Positions 50,840 through 63,675 of a DNA stretch of 64,000 nucleotides are shown here, in pieces. Position numbers and translations under genes: made by a program. Source of the stretch: Lamellibrachia satsuma (Eukaryota > Annelida > Polychaeta > Sabellida > Siboglinidae); assembly GCA_033239005.1 (NCBI GenBank), contig BSQZ01000006.1:11424162-11488161 (forward strand). Direction: 5' to 3'. The number at the start of each line of letters is the position of its first letter. The first letter of the stretch is position 1. The notes under the pieces were generated by a model. The model ran no database searches, was not told where the DNA came from, and worked only from the letters and a program-made list of their open reading frames with translations.

Positions 50840-52100
50840 GTTTAACTTGCCCCAGTTAATTATATTAATGATGTCGCCCCAAACAATTATACACAAACTT
50901 CGACATTTTAGTCAACCACAGTTACATATTATGGAAGTGTTTTCGCAAGTTCACTTATTTGTGAGTTTTTACAATAACCTACGGCGCTATGCTCCAACAT
51001 GAATATAACACATACACATAGCAAACGATCCCTTCGCAACCTTGACCTTCGGCTTCATTCAAGTTTGTTTGTTTTCATTGCATGAGTTTGCCGTAGCTTG
51101 GACACGATAGTATTCAGGGGCGGATCTAGGCTTGTTGGCAGGGGGGTCTCAGTTCGTCGGTCGTAGTCATATGTCATTCTACTTACGAACCGGGGGGGGG
51201 GGGGGCGACACATGTGTCGTTCTACTTACATAAGGGTTACTAGCTATTAGCCGGCTGCTAATACTTTAGTATTTACATTGTCAATAGTTCCGATGTAGGC
51301 CTATATAGGGGAGACCGGGACTAGTCCACCCGTTGGACACTCTAATAGATCTGGAGACTGTACATGTAGAACTAGAGGATCAGTTTCGGCCTTAAATTGA
51401 ACGAAAATATCTTGCCCACATTTGTGCTATCAACAAATACCAAAACTGTTAAAAGCCAATATCCAAATCTGACTCTTAGTAGACCTACCCATATATGGGC
51501 GGACTTGCCCCGATATAGGACAATTAAGTCGCCCCACACGTACTTTAAGCAGCAAATACACAAGAACATATTTTTGTCATATTTTTATGTCAAAAACGTC
51601 ATGTTTGTGACACACATTTGTTAGAAACTCAAAGTCCTCATCAATTCTGTGGTATCTATGAAAAAAACCAGGCAAAAAAACAACGTTTGGTACTACTGCA
51701 TCGGCTAGAAAATGGTGAAATAAAATCTAGTTTCGTCACTTTTTTACTAGAAAATAACACCAAACTGGACAATTAGAAGTCTTTATTGGATGTTAGTGTG
51801 TTTATGCTCACAAGTGATCCTGAGCATTTTACAACAGATATATCCTAGGGACGAACTTGCCCCATAGCACATAGGCGGTCGTGCCCCAACACAGATACAT
51901 ATTTGGTGGGCGGCAACTAAATACCACTGACACTGGATAGAGCAACAACGCGATATCCAAACAATATCTCTGATATAAGGGCCTTACTGAGCACTCTGAA
52001 TGTCTAACCAATGCCACTTATAAGTACTAAAATTTGATCGAAACAAAATAAAAAAAAACATACTTTCGGTCACTAAAACCAGTTTTCTAGTTCACTACTT
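50840..52100. other. Region with repeated ACTTGCCCC words
   Basis: AACTTGCCCCA at 50848, GGACTTGCCCCGA at 51502, GAACTTGCCCCAT at 51854, GTCGCCCCA at 50874 and 51529 and CGTGCCCCA at 51890, with GGGGAGACCGGGACTAG at 51308. This is a known look of some DNA transposons in invertebrates, but no transposase or inverted termini were found. Confidence 0.4.
51116..51210 (+). mobile_element. Possible hAT-type terminus
   Basis: CAGGGGCGGATCTAGG at 51116-51131 resembles the CAGGGGCGG ends common among hAT elements. A G-run of 15 bases follows at 51191. The second end was not found, so the call is weak. Confidence 0.3.
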
Positions 52101-52500
52101 TCCAGCCAGCAACTCGTAGGCGTCAGCTTCCCGCTGCACCAGTGGCAGTGTTCGAAAATGAGCGGGGTCTGGGGTCCTACCATAAGGCAAAAGGGACCTC
52201 CCATAAGTAAGAAAAATGTAAGTTCCCACATTTTATCGTTGTACCGATGTAATTACCCTTCCGCTGTTGCACCTGTTGCTGTGTGTGAGGCTACTCTGGT
52301 TCGTCTGTGCTAGAACTCGAGGTGTTCGCAGAACTCGACAGTTTTCGTAGAATTCGATCAATCTCGCATCAAGAACTCGACGGCTTTCGAATCAAACATA
52401 GTACAGTTACGCATTTATGTGTTTTAATTGTGCATGCATGCCGGCTTCTTTGCTTGAACGAAGCACGCACCCACAATTAAAACACAGAAATGCATTTATG

Positions 52501-52537
52501 CAATAACCAACACAAGTCCGATGTAGTAGGGAATTGA
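52501..52537. repeat. Direct repeat, right copy (partner 48766-48802)
   Basis: See the left copy. The two enclose 3.7 kb. Confidence 0.7.
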
Positions 52538-52757
52538 AACGGCCAAATAAATGACGTTTCATTGCAATGTGGACTGCTTATCACGCAGTCACTTTGGGAA
52601 GAACATTAACAGGAATGCGAGCTCCTCAATGCAAACCAGACAGGAACTGAACACATGTACAGCCCCGTCCGGCAAGTTTCTCAGAACCCACATTCCTACA
52701 AGCTTGACGATAACATATACACATCAAGAAGTTGTCATGAACTTGCAATGCAAAGAA

Positions 52758-53336
52758 TACAGACATTCCACCACCAATACCCAAATTTAATTACAAACAG
52801 GTGGGGCCATTTCGCCATAAGGTCACTCACAAACATGTGACCACCACACCTCGACCTAACATGTTAAGCAATTCTGATATACTTTCTAAAAGCATATGAA
52901 CTCCACCTCTGTACTGAAAGACTCAAAGATCGCACACGCGCTGGAGACCCCCATCGGAAGGACAGCATCCATGAAAAACTTACCCTTCCACTGGAAACCC
53001 AGAAGTGGTCGGTCCATTGGTGAGACCGGAATAATCCACCAGCTTTATGCAGTTGATACACAAATCTACATTTCTTTGGCTACACCTGACACTAATAATT
53101 CCCTTAACCAGCTCAGTGATTGTCTCCAGACATTCCACCACCAATACCCAAATTTAATTACAAACAGGTGGGGCCATTTCGCCACAAGGTCACCCACAAA
53201 CCTGTGACCACCCCACCACGACCTATCCTGTTAAGCAATTCTAATATACTTTCTAAAAGCATCTGAATTCCACCTTTGTACTGAAAGTACTGAAAGACTC
53301 AAAGATCGCACACGCGCTCGAGACCCCCATCGGAAG
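52758..53336. repeat. Tandem pair of about 205 bp at 52758-52966 and 53127-53336
   Basis: Each has GACATTCCACCACCAATACCC, a GGTGGGGCCATTTCGCCA stretch, TTAAGCAATTCT and CGCACACGCGCT(G/C)GAGACC in order. The offset is about 368 bases, so the repeated unit probably includes the LINE fragment between them. Confidence 0.85.
53015..53130 (+). mobile_element. L2-like RT motif-C fragment
   Basis: It reads HQLYAVDTQIYISLATPD and then LNQLSDCLQ, a mutated YADDTQLYIS box with V for D at a catalytic position. Nothing else of the element is recognised. Confidence 0.6.
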
Positions 53337-53344
53337 GAAAGAAA

Positions 53345-53600
53345 AACTTACCCAGAAGTGGTGAGACTGGAATAATCATAAAAGGCGATTCTATGTCCAC
53401 TTTAGCCACAAAGATTACCGGGTTGCTGTTTGATGAGCCTAATAGCATATTGGATAGCAGAAATTTCCTTGGGAATGAAATCATTTCCAGAGGAACCCTC
53501 TGGATAGGATAAGTGATGTATCGTTCGGAATTCCCATCAGTCTTTTTGGGGACTACCCCATTAAATGGACCTAAGATTCTGCCTAGCGCAATTCATTCGC
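53345..53600 (-). mobile_element. DIRS-type (tyrosine recombinase) retroelement RT fragment
   Basis: Minus-strand frames read LGPFNGVVPKKTDGNSE, then RTIHHLSYPEGSSGNDFIPKE, then FVAKVDIESPFMIIPVSP. The HHLSYPEGSSVND and KVDIESAFRIIP lines are typical of DIRS1-like reverse transcriptases. The pieces lie in two or three frames and the FxDD region is absent, so it is a dead fragment. Confidence 0.75.
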
Positions 53601-53634
53601 TATCTTGCTGTCTATTACTGCAGGGAATTCGACG

Positions 53635-54096
53635 TCAGACTTGATGTATGGCCGCCCTGCCGCCATAGACAAAGGTTAGCCAAGGGCGGAGCGATGGGCT
53701 CCCCTCCCCCCCCCCCCCCCCGGCAGACGACGCCATTGCCACAGGGACCGCTGTTGGAGGCGGCTTAGGTAGGGCGTTGGTCGCAGGCAGTTGTTGCAGA
53801 CCACGCACCATTGCGTGGACTTCCTGCAACATCTTGTCAGATACTTCAAGCCAGCGTTCCATACTCGAAAAACGCTCCTCCGTCGTACCTCTCCGACCCG
53901 CTGCTGCGCCCGCTATCGGACGGACGACCTGCTGGAGGGCGGTCTCGTCGTCAAAGTGCTGCACGACGTGGCACTCTGTTGGGGGCGGGCCCATCGCTGA
54001 TCGTGCAACGGCAGCGCGGCTTGCCGCCGCCCGCGACTTTGTTGCCGGGCTGTGGCGCTGAGGTCGTCCACGACGAACATTCTTAGATGGAGCCAT
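53635..54096 (-). CDS. Putative first ORF of the DIRS-like element
   Basis: A 153-codon frame starts MAPSKNVRRGRPQRH at 54096. It is GC-rich, unlike the flanks, with a basic start, an Ala/Arg-rich region, a possible helical stretch (TTEERFSSMERWLEVSDKML, about residues 74-93) that could form a coiled coil, and a Pro/Gly-rich end over a C-run at 53704-53721. It lies just 5' of the RT fragment on the same strand, where DIRS elements keep a Gag-like ORF. No cysteine-histidine box is present. The alternative is a chance frame in GC-rich DNA. Function in RNA packaging is only inferred. Confidence 0.45.
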   Translation of the reverse strand: MAPSKNVRRGRPQRHSPATKSRAAASRAAVARSAMGPPPTECHVVQHFDDETALQQVVRPIAGAAAGRRGTTEERFSSMERWLEVSDKMLQEVHAMVRGLQQLPATNALPKPPPTAVPVAMASSAGGGGGEGSPSLRPWLTFVYGGRAAIHQV

Positions 54097-54400
54097 CCTA
54101 CAACACATTGTGGAAGAGCCAATACTGAGTGAACAGCTAAACGCTTGGAAACTGCCACCACACTACTCATAAAAAGCACACATGAAAACTACCTGGGGAG
54201 ATCAATCCTAAATTGATGTGGCATTGCCACCAGGACTGATGCCTTGCATCGAGGCTGAAATAAAACGGTCTCTAAAGACCATAATTTATGGATAATAATA
54301 ATAATTATTATTATTTTTTTATTTTATTTATTTATTTTTTGGGTCACCACCCATGACAACCCGTCTATATAAGACAGTAACCAAGTAAATAGGGGGTTAC

Positions 54401-56312
54401 CGCGTTCGTGCTGTCAGTACAATAAGAGGCAATGTCAATACTAACAGTTTCCCTTTAACTATTCCGTATTTAGAAGCGTCCCTGAGCTGTCTAGTTTAGC
54501 TTAGACAAACCTTCACGCGTGTGATTTCAATTGAGGTAACGTTGTTATATACATCTGAAAAGAAAACGTAAACCATCATGAACATGCCATGGTGTCTTTC
54601 AAACTGTTCGAACTATATGTTCAATTCCCGCTACTTTTGTAATGTTAATAATACTGAGGATACATCTTAAGTTTAAAGGAAAATAAAAGTAATAGTTTTT
54701 GGCCTATGCACCTAATAGAGTTGCTAAGACAAAACCATTTGTAATAACAATTAAACATACCACGCCAGTGATTTACAAAGAACACCTTGTTGAACACATA
54801 ACATCTTAATTTCATAGACTACGCCATATCATTAGTAAACCTACGTCACGATTGTCATAACATGTATTCCCATTCACATATTCGTATCTATGCCAATATG
54901 ATATGGCCATGATGTTTGCGTCCAAACTCAACGTACGTAAAGTGTTTTAGCCGCTGGTTTCTAAATGTGTCCACTTTCTATAAAAACAGAACGTTTGCTT
55001 CAGACTTTGCGTTAGCTATGTGTATGCCAGCCTCCCTTAATACGTTACATATAGTCCAGGTTATCCGATTGTCACAGTTGTCTTCTCTCACCTACTATAT
55101 TTAACATATTTCTGGAGAGGATCATAACTGACGCCCTTGATCACGTAGGATTAGTCAGCATCGGAGTCAGGACAGCAACAAATTTACACTTTGCAGAAGA
55201 TATTGCAGAAGAACAGAAGCCTTCAACATATATCAGGAATTCATGAACAAAACTACAAAGAATAAGATATGCATGTCAGTTCTCCGTCAGTTGCGAATGT
55301 ATTGGGCTGACAGTTTGTAGACGTGCCCGGAGCACAAGGGGATTGTTTGTATATCAAGATTCTTCCGCGGTGATGATATTACGTGTGTGGATGTTGTCAC
55401 GGATTAGCGAGGTTTTCGCTTACTAGTTTGGCTCAGGTTAAGTTCGAGTTCCCTGTTTCTATATTTCAACGCTCGTGAATTATGGTTGCTCAAAATAACA
55501 TACATCAAAGACAAGTGAAAAAAAACATTTAATACACGATAGGTGCTATGCAAGTTACAAAGGAAACAACTAGAGTACAGTGTTTATGTTATATAAGCTG
55601 AGAGAGTAGACATGTTCTACTGTCCTACCTTAAGTTACGCTGACTTCTGAGCGCGCACGCTGGGCTACACATCCCTTTTGTGCCAACTTTACTTCACCGT
55701 GATCTGATCTCCGAGATGTTACACAGGTGTATCTCATATCTTGTTATACTCGTTGCTTCTTTTATAACACCAAACCCTAGTTCACCAACCATCTACTCTT
55801 GATCTATTCCACCTCTCTTTTCCAAATCACCTAAACCATCCTTCAATCGGGAAATACTATGATCACTGTCTAGTTAATGTGCATCACTTTCTAAGATAAA
55901 CAACGCCACGACTTAGGTATTTGTACGCTCGAGCAAACAAATTAAATACTCTCGGTCGGCGCCGGCAAAATCTGATGCATTCAGTCAGTCTTGAAATGTT
56001 TAGCCCATATATAAAGCATTTGACGTAGATTTCGTAACTCCGAACGTCTGGAGTTCGTAGTTACGTACAATTGTTAGCATTGCTATGCGTGGTCTCTACG
56101 AATGTTCCGAGTTACGTGGTCTAACCAAACGGCCACCTAAGTTCCGTCGTACGGTACGAACGCTTCGTGAAACCGGCAGGTGTACGCGATTGTTGAGGGC
56201 ATGAAGTTGTCATTGTCATTGGCATTGCCTAAGACAACTTTATTGGATAGTCAAGGAGTCATAAACTCTCTTGCAGTAGCTGATTTTTCTCCCGTGCAAC
56301 GCTGGGCATGTT
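54401..56312. repeat. Block A', first part (receptor-less)
   Basis: It is the partner of 9649-13075. It begins at the R2 leader sequence, keeps the left RTE flank and the start of the RTE copy (55060-55200), and then skips to sequence matching 12005 onward. It ends where the 16-bp minisatellite begins in block A. Confidence 0.85.
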
Positions 56313-56499
56313 ATTAATATAATTTTTATACCACGATTTTACGGTAGTGATACTCGTATCGTTCACGCATTTACTTGACAATTCACAACATGTTAAATAT
56401 TGCTGCTTGATTTTTACGTGGATCGAGATTCCGGGCAGTTTACACAAATGCTCAAGTGAAACAACATCAAAAGGTAATAACTTCCACTAATTACAGTAG

Positions 56500-56815
56500 T
56501 GCATGCGATAAATGTTGGTGTTGCTCTCCTCTTTGTCCCTGAATTCCGGGGTGGGGCTGGCATTGTTACCCTACGTCGATTTTGTTTATGTTTTCCTTCT
56601 TATTCCGTCACTATTCCCGCTTCACTGCCGTCTCCAATCCCACATCATTCGTTCTCTTCCACTCTTTTAAAATGTATCACCCAGTCCTCACATCGCGGTC
56701 TTTCTCTTCTCCTTCTACCTTCCACTCCCACTCACTCAACTGTTCCCTTTCCTTTCGTTCATATCACCTTCTATGTCGTATGTCAATAGTAGTTTACGCA
56801 ATAACTTTATCACTT
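56500..56815. other. Pyrimidine-rich stretch, no gene assigned
   Basis: It resembles 24870-25170 in composition (TTCCACTC, CTTCCTT words). Two overlapping frames of 78-96 codons here are rich in Ser, Pro and Phe and have no domain. Confidence 0.4.
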
Positions 56816-57289
56816 TAAAACACAACTCGTGAAGTGACATTTTAAAGTAGTAAACTGTAACAATTATGTGTTAATCAAACGTGTCAGTGTGTATAGGTCT
56901 ACGTGTACACAGCGATTTTGATTTTATAGCTAGTTATTCCGGGGAACTTGCTTTGAAACCACCCGAGCGAACATAGGATGCAAATGACTGATCCATCTTC
57001 CTCGAAGGCAGCAACACCAATGATTAGATTTGCAACGAATAATAACAGCCTACTGGCAACTTCATGGTGCGCGTTGCCCTGCCCTTTGCAGTGATATGCT
57101 CGCAGCAGTGGTCATCAGAACCGATCAGCGAGTTCGCTTATCAGGCAACGCTATGAGAAGCCACAATCAGAGATGTCGTTCGTAACTAATACGAATTGCA
57201 GGATATTTCACTGGCAAGCCTCCAAAGACCAAAGAACTTTACTCGAACTAATTGTTTTATGCATATATAAACACAAAGGCTCTAAAGCA

Positions 57290-57415
<126 letters not shown>

Positions 57416-58399
57416 TTTTCCACATAAATAAATTATGTGGAGAATCAATGTATTGTTAGGACGCGTGGCCATTCGAACCATCCGTCTCCAGCCCGTTCGG
57501 TCTTGAGCCGCTTCAACTGCCTCATCTATCAGCAGTTCTAATTTGGATTTTACTAACTTACCTTAATCTTCTCCGTTTACCTTACCGGGTAGCAACTATT
57601 TCTCCAGACCATCTCTACTTGGAACAATGTCAGTTTACTTATGTATATTTGATCGACTAGCCTCTTTGGAGCTGTCAGTTCACTCACACCTCATTAATTG
57701 ATTTTCATCTACATCCAACTGATCCTAAGTAGCCGCCTATCAGCCCACATTTCCAAACCGTTTATTCTACCTCGATCGTTTTGTTTGAGGGCCCATCATT
57801 CTGATCCACGAGTGGCAATAGGACAAACTGATGTGTTGATAAGTTTCCATGTTGTTGTTTTACTTATTACGATTTCCAGTCTCCGTCTTACTTCTTTTCT
57901 ATCACCAACAACAATCATACGATTGTCCTGGTCCACAGTCTGGCTTTGTAAAGAATAACTGACCTTACTGTACAGAAAAGGTATGCCCCATACCTAACGT
58001 TGATGATGTACCAAAGGTAGCATCGGTTATCCAGATGTGTCGGTACCTTTTGTCGCACACATCACCAACTTTTTGTCAGTTGATTCGATGTAATTCGAAT
58101 CAACTTTAAGCGTTGATTATATTGACACAACTGTCACACTGAAACGCTAAGTCATACAAAATAATTGTATAGTCTAGAATCTCGATAATGACGCTGATTG
58201 GCTGCTGGCGCAACACCTACACAAAATGTAACCCGGTAACTGCAAAAACACGATTTCGAAGTCAGAGTCTATTCTCAGCGATTTCACGAAATCCGTTGAT
58301 ATGATGTTCTAGTAACTAACGAACGCAATCGAGAACCCGTTGGTTGATGCGCGATTATTTTATCGCAAGACAAAATATTCGCGTTAATTACGTGATTTC

Positions 58400-58640
58400 G
58401 CTTTTATATTATGATCAGGTGTATTCCCCAAGTCGACATAGCGTGTCAGTCGACCGTATCTTATGTGCCAAATTCGCCTATTCAATGTTGCTTTACCCTG
58501 TAGTGGCGATGGCGTCTTCCAGACCGCAGACGGTTCTGACCAACTACAGTAGTAGCGGCCGTGGTACACATAAGCTGTTGGTCATCTACACGACTAACTC
58601 CATAATGGAGTGGGGAAAGGAGGTCACATATAAGGTATAA
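58400..58640 (+). other. Conserved short frame in both A copies
   Basis: The plus frame here reads SSRPQTVLTNYSSSGRG and LLVIYTTNSIMEWG; block A at 16365-16470 gives SSRPQTFQTNYSSRGRS and MLVIYTTNPTM. The amino-acid agreement across the copies suggests a former coding exon or an ORF of the adjacent LINE. No family is recognised. Confidence 0.35.
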
Positions 58641-59229
58641 TAGTTGCATAATATATTATATGATCAAATAACAAACACGGCGGTCCTGTATAGAGACATT
58701 AAAGCGAAACATAAGTCATGGTTTGGGGTTAAAGCACTTAAAGTAGTTAATAAAAACTGTTCGTTCGCAACAGCAATGAAGAATATCATGCTAGTGTTTT
58801 TCAAATAATTTGTTCTAACAGTTGAACATTCTTATCAATTCTCAATTACACTGATGTTTGTCATGCTTATTGATCGACCAGCAAGTGTCTGTCAGTTCTA
58901 AGAAATCGATTACCAGTGAGACGCATTACGTGCCTTCGACTGAAATCGAAAGACCGTCGCGTCCAACACAGATTCTCTATCACACTAAAAGTCAGAAAGG
59001 GAGAAGACTAGTAATCAAAGGACAAAATGTGTTGCATTAGTTGAGTTTAGGAGCGAATGGCATGATTACACGAATATTGCCCGATTACACGCATTCGTCA
59101 TGTAGGATTATCTAACATCATGTTAGGGCCCTCGAAATTAAGATGTTGTGTATTAAACAAGGTTTTCACAGTAAAGCACTGGCGTAGTATTCTTGCTTGT
59201 AGTATTTTTGGAACATTTAAAACTTGCGA

Positions 59230-60363
<1,134 letters not shown>

Positions 60364-62760
60364 CTAAAGACAGTTAAAAACAAACGAGAGTAATATAGTA
60401 GATGGCAAAAGTTTTAAAAAAATATAAAAAAAAAAGATTACAAAAAATAAAAACGCCACATTGCCAGAGGCAAGACATTTATGCTCGCTCTTCGTTTAAA
60501 AATCTCAGTAGTAGTTCAAAGAGATGGTTGGCTGGATGATATGCGTCTTGTACAATATGCTTGGAGTTGCGCAAACTGCGAGATCGATAAAGAGACCTGA
60601 TGGACCGCATATATAACCCGATTAGTTTAGAAGCGTTCTTAACGACTGATTCAATTTGATTAATTTCATCTTGGCTGGCGCGACCAAACCAGACAGTAAT
60701 AGAAAATGACAAGACACTTTCAATAACTGCGCGGTAGAAACGTGTTAATATTGCTTGAGATAAGCCGAATCGTTTGAGTTGTCGAAGGAAGTACATGCGT
60801 TTTTATGTTTTTTTAATGATGTCAATCGAGTTATTACACCAGGAAAGATATTTTGAAATAGTCGAACCCAAAAATTTTACAGAGTCGTCTTGTAAGACTT
60901 CAGCACCGTCAATGAAAAGGGGGTGAATGGGTATTTTCTTTTTGCGAAAAGCAATGATCATTTCCTTCGTTTTGGATATGTTTAGTACCAGGTTGTTGTT
61001 CTTACACCAGCCGACCAGTCTTTGAACTTCCTCTCTATACACAGACTCGTTAGCGTTGTTGACACAGCCAATTACAGTGCTATCGTCCGAGCACTTAACC
61101 ACGCCAACAGATTGGTTACCAGATACACAATCGTTTGTAAAGAGAGTGAAAAGGAAAGGAGAAAGCACGCAGCCTTGTGGGGCACCAGTGTTAGGAATAA
61201 CAGGTTTGGAGAGAGAGGGTAGTTGACCTTGACAGATTGAGGCCTGTGAAGAAGAAAGTTGAGAGTCCAGTGACAGATGGCAGGATGCACATTCAGAGAT
61301 ACAAGTTTATCAAACAACTTCACAAGAATTATGGTGTTAAAAGCCGATCTAATGTCCACGAAAAGAATCCTCGCATAAGTACTCGGTTGTTCCAGGTGCT
61401 TCATAACATAATATAAACCTAAGGCAACTGCATCGTCCACAGATATGTTAGTTTGATAAGCAAACTGGTGAGGATCCAATAGATCGGCCGTGGAAGATTT
61501 CAGATAACGGAGCATAATATGTTCGAAAACTTTCATTGCAACTGAGGTAAGTGCCACTGGACGGTAATCGTTCATGGTAGAGACTTTAGCCTTCTTGGGA
61601 ATAGGTATAATCACAGAAGTTTTAAAACACGTTGGAACTATGCACTGTTGTAACGGTGAATTGTAGATGTCTGTGAATACTGGAGCAAGCTGATCGGCGC
61701 AATTCTTGAATGTATATGATAAGATGTTGTCAGGACCCGAAGCCTTGCGCGTACTCAGTCGCTTGAACAATGTCCGCACGTCAGCAACGTTAACGGTGAA
61801 AGGCGGCGACAGAGGAGTGTCTGTGGGTAGGGGGCGCTGTTCCGGCGATGTGTTTAACTTGTCAAATCTGCTGTAGAAGTCGTTTAGTTGGTCGGGGAAG
61901 GACGGGTCGGCGTTGTAAATGACGGAAGCGCTTGGTTTATACTGTGTAATTTGACGTAACCATTGCCATACAGATAAGGTGTTGTTGGAAGCAAATTGGT
62001 TTTCAAGTTTGCGTTTGTATTTGTGCTTGGTAGATCTAATCGCCTTGCTCACTGCGTACTTGGCTCTCCGAAACTCTTCCCTGTTGCCGCTAATGAACGC
62101 TGAGTTTTTCATGGCTAGTTTCAGTTTAATGCCCTTGGTAAACCATGGTTTGTCGTTGCCATATACTGTAACTAACTTACTATCGTAGCAGGTTTCTTCA
62201 CACCAACTGATGTAGGCAGTTACTATGTCAGTGTACGCGTCGAGGTCGGGCAGGAATCTTTAAACATTTGCTAGTCCGTGTTGTCAAGGCAAGCTTTCAA
62301 AGCAATCGTCGAGTCAGCAGTCTACTTTCTCACTGTCTTGGTGGTCGGTTTTATTGTTTTTAACTTCCGACGGTATGGAGGAATCAATACGACTGTATCG
62401 TGATCAGACTCACCCAACGGAGCCCTGGTGGTGGCCCGGTGAGCGTCCTTGAAGATGGTGTAGCAGTGGTGTAGAGTTTTATTGCTACGAGTGGAGCAAT
62501 TAACATGTTGTTTGTATCGGGGTAGAACTTTCTTCAGATTAGTGTAATTGAAGTCACCCAGGATGATGATGACACTATCAGGGTAGGTTGTTTCTGCTGC
62601 CAACACGCGGGTAGTTAACTGGTTAATTGCATTGGTTGCGAATAATAACTTTTCTTTTCCACAATAGGGGCGTTTATAATATATGAAGCATCGAATTACT
62701 GCAGGTAGGCAACACTGCAATGAGGCCAACGTATTGGGTCTTGCAACATTTCTCACAACG
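60364..62760 (-). mobile_element. Rex1-like LINE, nearly complete ORF2
   Basis: The minus strand starts within the endonuclease (VIIILGDFNYTNLKKVLP, then LHHCYTIFKDAHRA, RAPLGESDH at about 62400). A frame at 62112-61072 holds RKASGPDNIL, VPTCFKTSVIIPIPKKAKVSTMNDYRPVAL, DPHQFAYQTN, and ILFVDIRSAFNTI with the first catalytic aspartate. A frameshift near 61210 restores NTGAPQGCVLSPFLFTLF. The second catalytic box reads VKCSDDSTV, with Ser where Ala is usual. WCKNNNLVLNISKTKEMII, VKFLGSTIS and MYFLRQLKRFGL follow, with C-terminal HPANHLFELL at 60520. It encoded APE endonuclease and RT. The 5' part of the endonuclease is missing and frames are broken at 62250, 61210 and 60800, so it is inactive but rather young. 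Confidence 0.88.
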
Positions 62761-62769
62761 GGAGGGCAA

Positions 62770-63384
62770 CAGCGAATTGGAAAATGTGTAATTTCCTTTG
62801 CAGTACAATAATGATTAAAGTAATTAACGTTAGAACTTGCTTCATGCCATCGTGGACTCCTTCGCTTTCAAACATAGACTGCATTGATATTTTTGTCCTT
62901 TATAATGCTGGTTTTTTCATGAAATGTTTTAATACAACGATGCTATTAAACAAAGTTTAACCCAAGAAAACGTTTCCGCAAAATGTCAGACAAACATAGG
63001 CACTGAAACATTGCAAGCAATGCAAAATGCACATTAAAGGAATACATTATTCCTACTGGAAGGTTCGTTGTTCTCGTACAGCTAACTGACTAACTTTGCT
63101 GTGTTTATTTCTAACGCGTGACTTGCTATCGCTTCCATGTAGCATGCATCAGCTAATATCATGCAATTCGTAAATTGCTGCACAGCCTCCTTTGATTTGA
63201 AAATGATTCGACTAACTTGGCGTCTTTACATAAACATCTTACATTAGACTTCATATTACCAGACAATACAATCCTCTGAAAAATTAAACGTATTTAGTTT
63301 GCCTCGTTTCTCTGGCTGTACAATTGCGCTCTGCCACGTCTACCGCTCCAGCCGAGCTCTTAGACGGATAGACACATAACCAGT
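62770..63384. other. No gene seen
   Basis: AT-rich sequence with no domain-like frame and no repeat partner noticed. Confidence 0.55.
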
Positions 63385-63414
63385 CGTATAATACTGTCAG
63401 GGATTTTACCTGTG

Positions 63415-63675
63415 ATGGGCAGGAGGGGTCATAAATATCGAAATTGTCGGGGGATGGCAATTAACATGTTAGTCCAGAGGCTGTGTAGGGAAGAGGAAGT
63501 TGGATTTGTGGATTTATGGGAAAGTTTTGTTGGGAGGGGTGATATGTACATGAAGGATGGGCTTCATTTAAGTGGAAAGGGGGCGGCAGTATTCGCGGAC
63601 AAACTCTCAGCAGCAGTAGATAGCGACTTGGGTACAATGACAAATATTTTTGGAAGTAAACATTCTTTAAACTAG
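63415..63675 (+). CDS. CR1 ORF1 C-terminal part, SGNH hydrolase-like
   Basis: The frame reads MGRRGHKYRNCRGMAINMLV, EEVGFVDLWESF, then MYMKDGLHLSGKGAAVFADKL and stops at 63675. DGLHLSGKG carries the Asp-x-x-His pair of SGNH (GDSL-type) esterases, known in ORF1 of many CR1 elements. The frame is open upstream to about 63385, where element similarity seems to begin in mid-domain. The ATG at 63415 is therefore internal to the original protein. The nucleophile serine block is missing, so the product would not be a working esterase. Confidence 0.75.
   Translation: MGRRGHKYRNCRGMAINMLVQRLCREEEVGFVDLWESFVGRGDMYMKDGLHLSGKGAAVFADKLSAAVDSDLGTMTNIFGSKHSLN

Noticed and set aside
53777..54086. Plus-strand frames over the GC-rich patch
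   Set aside because: The minus frame has the ATG, the helical stretch and the same strand as the DIRS RT fragment, so the plus frames are taken as shadows.
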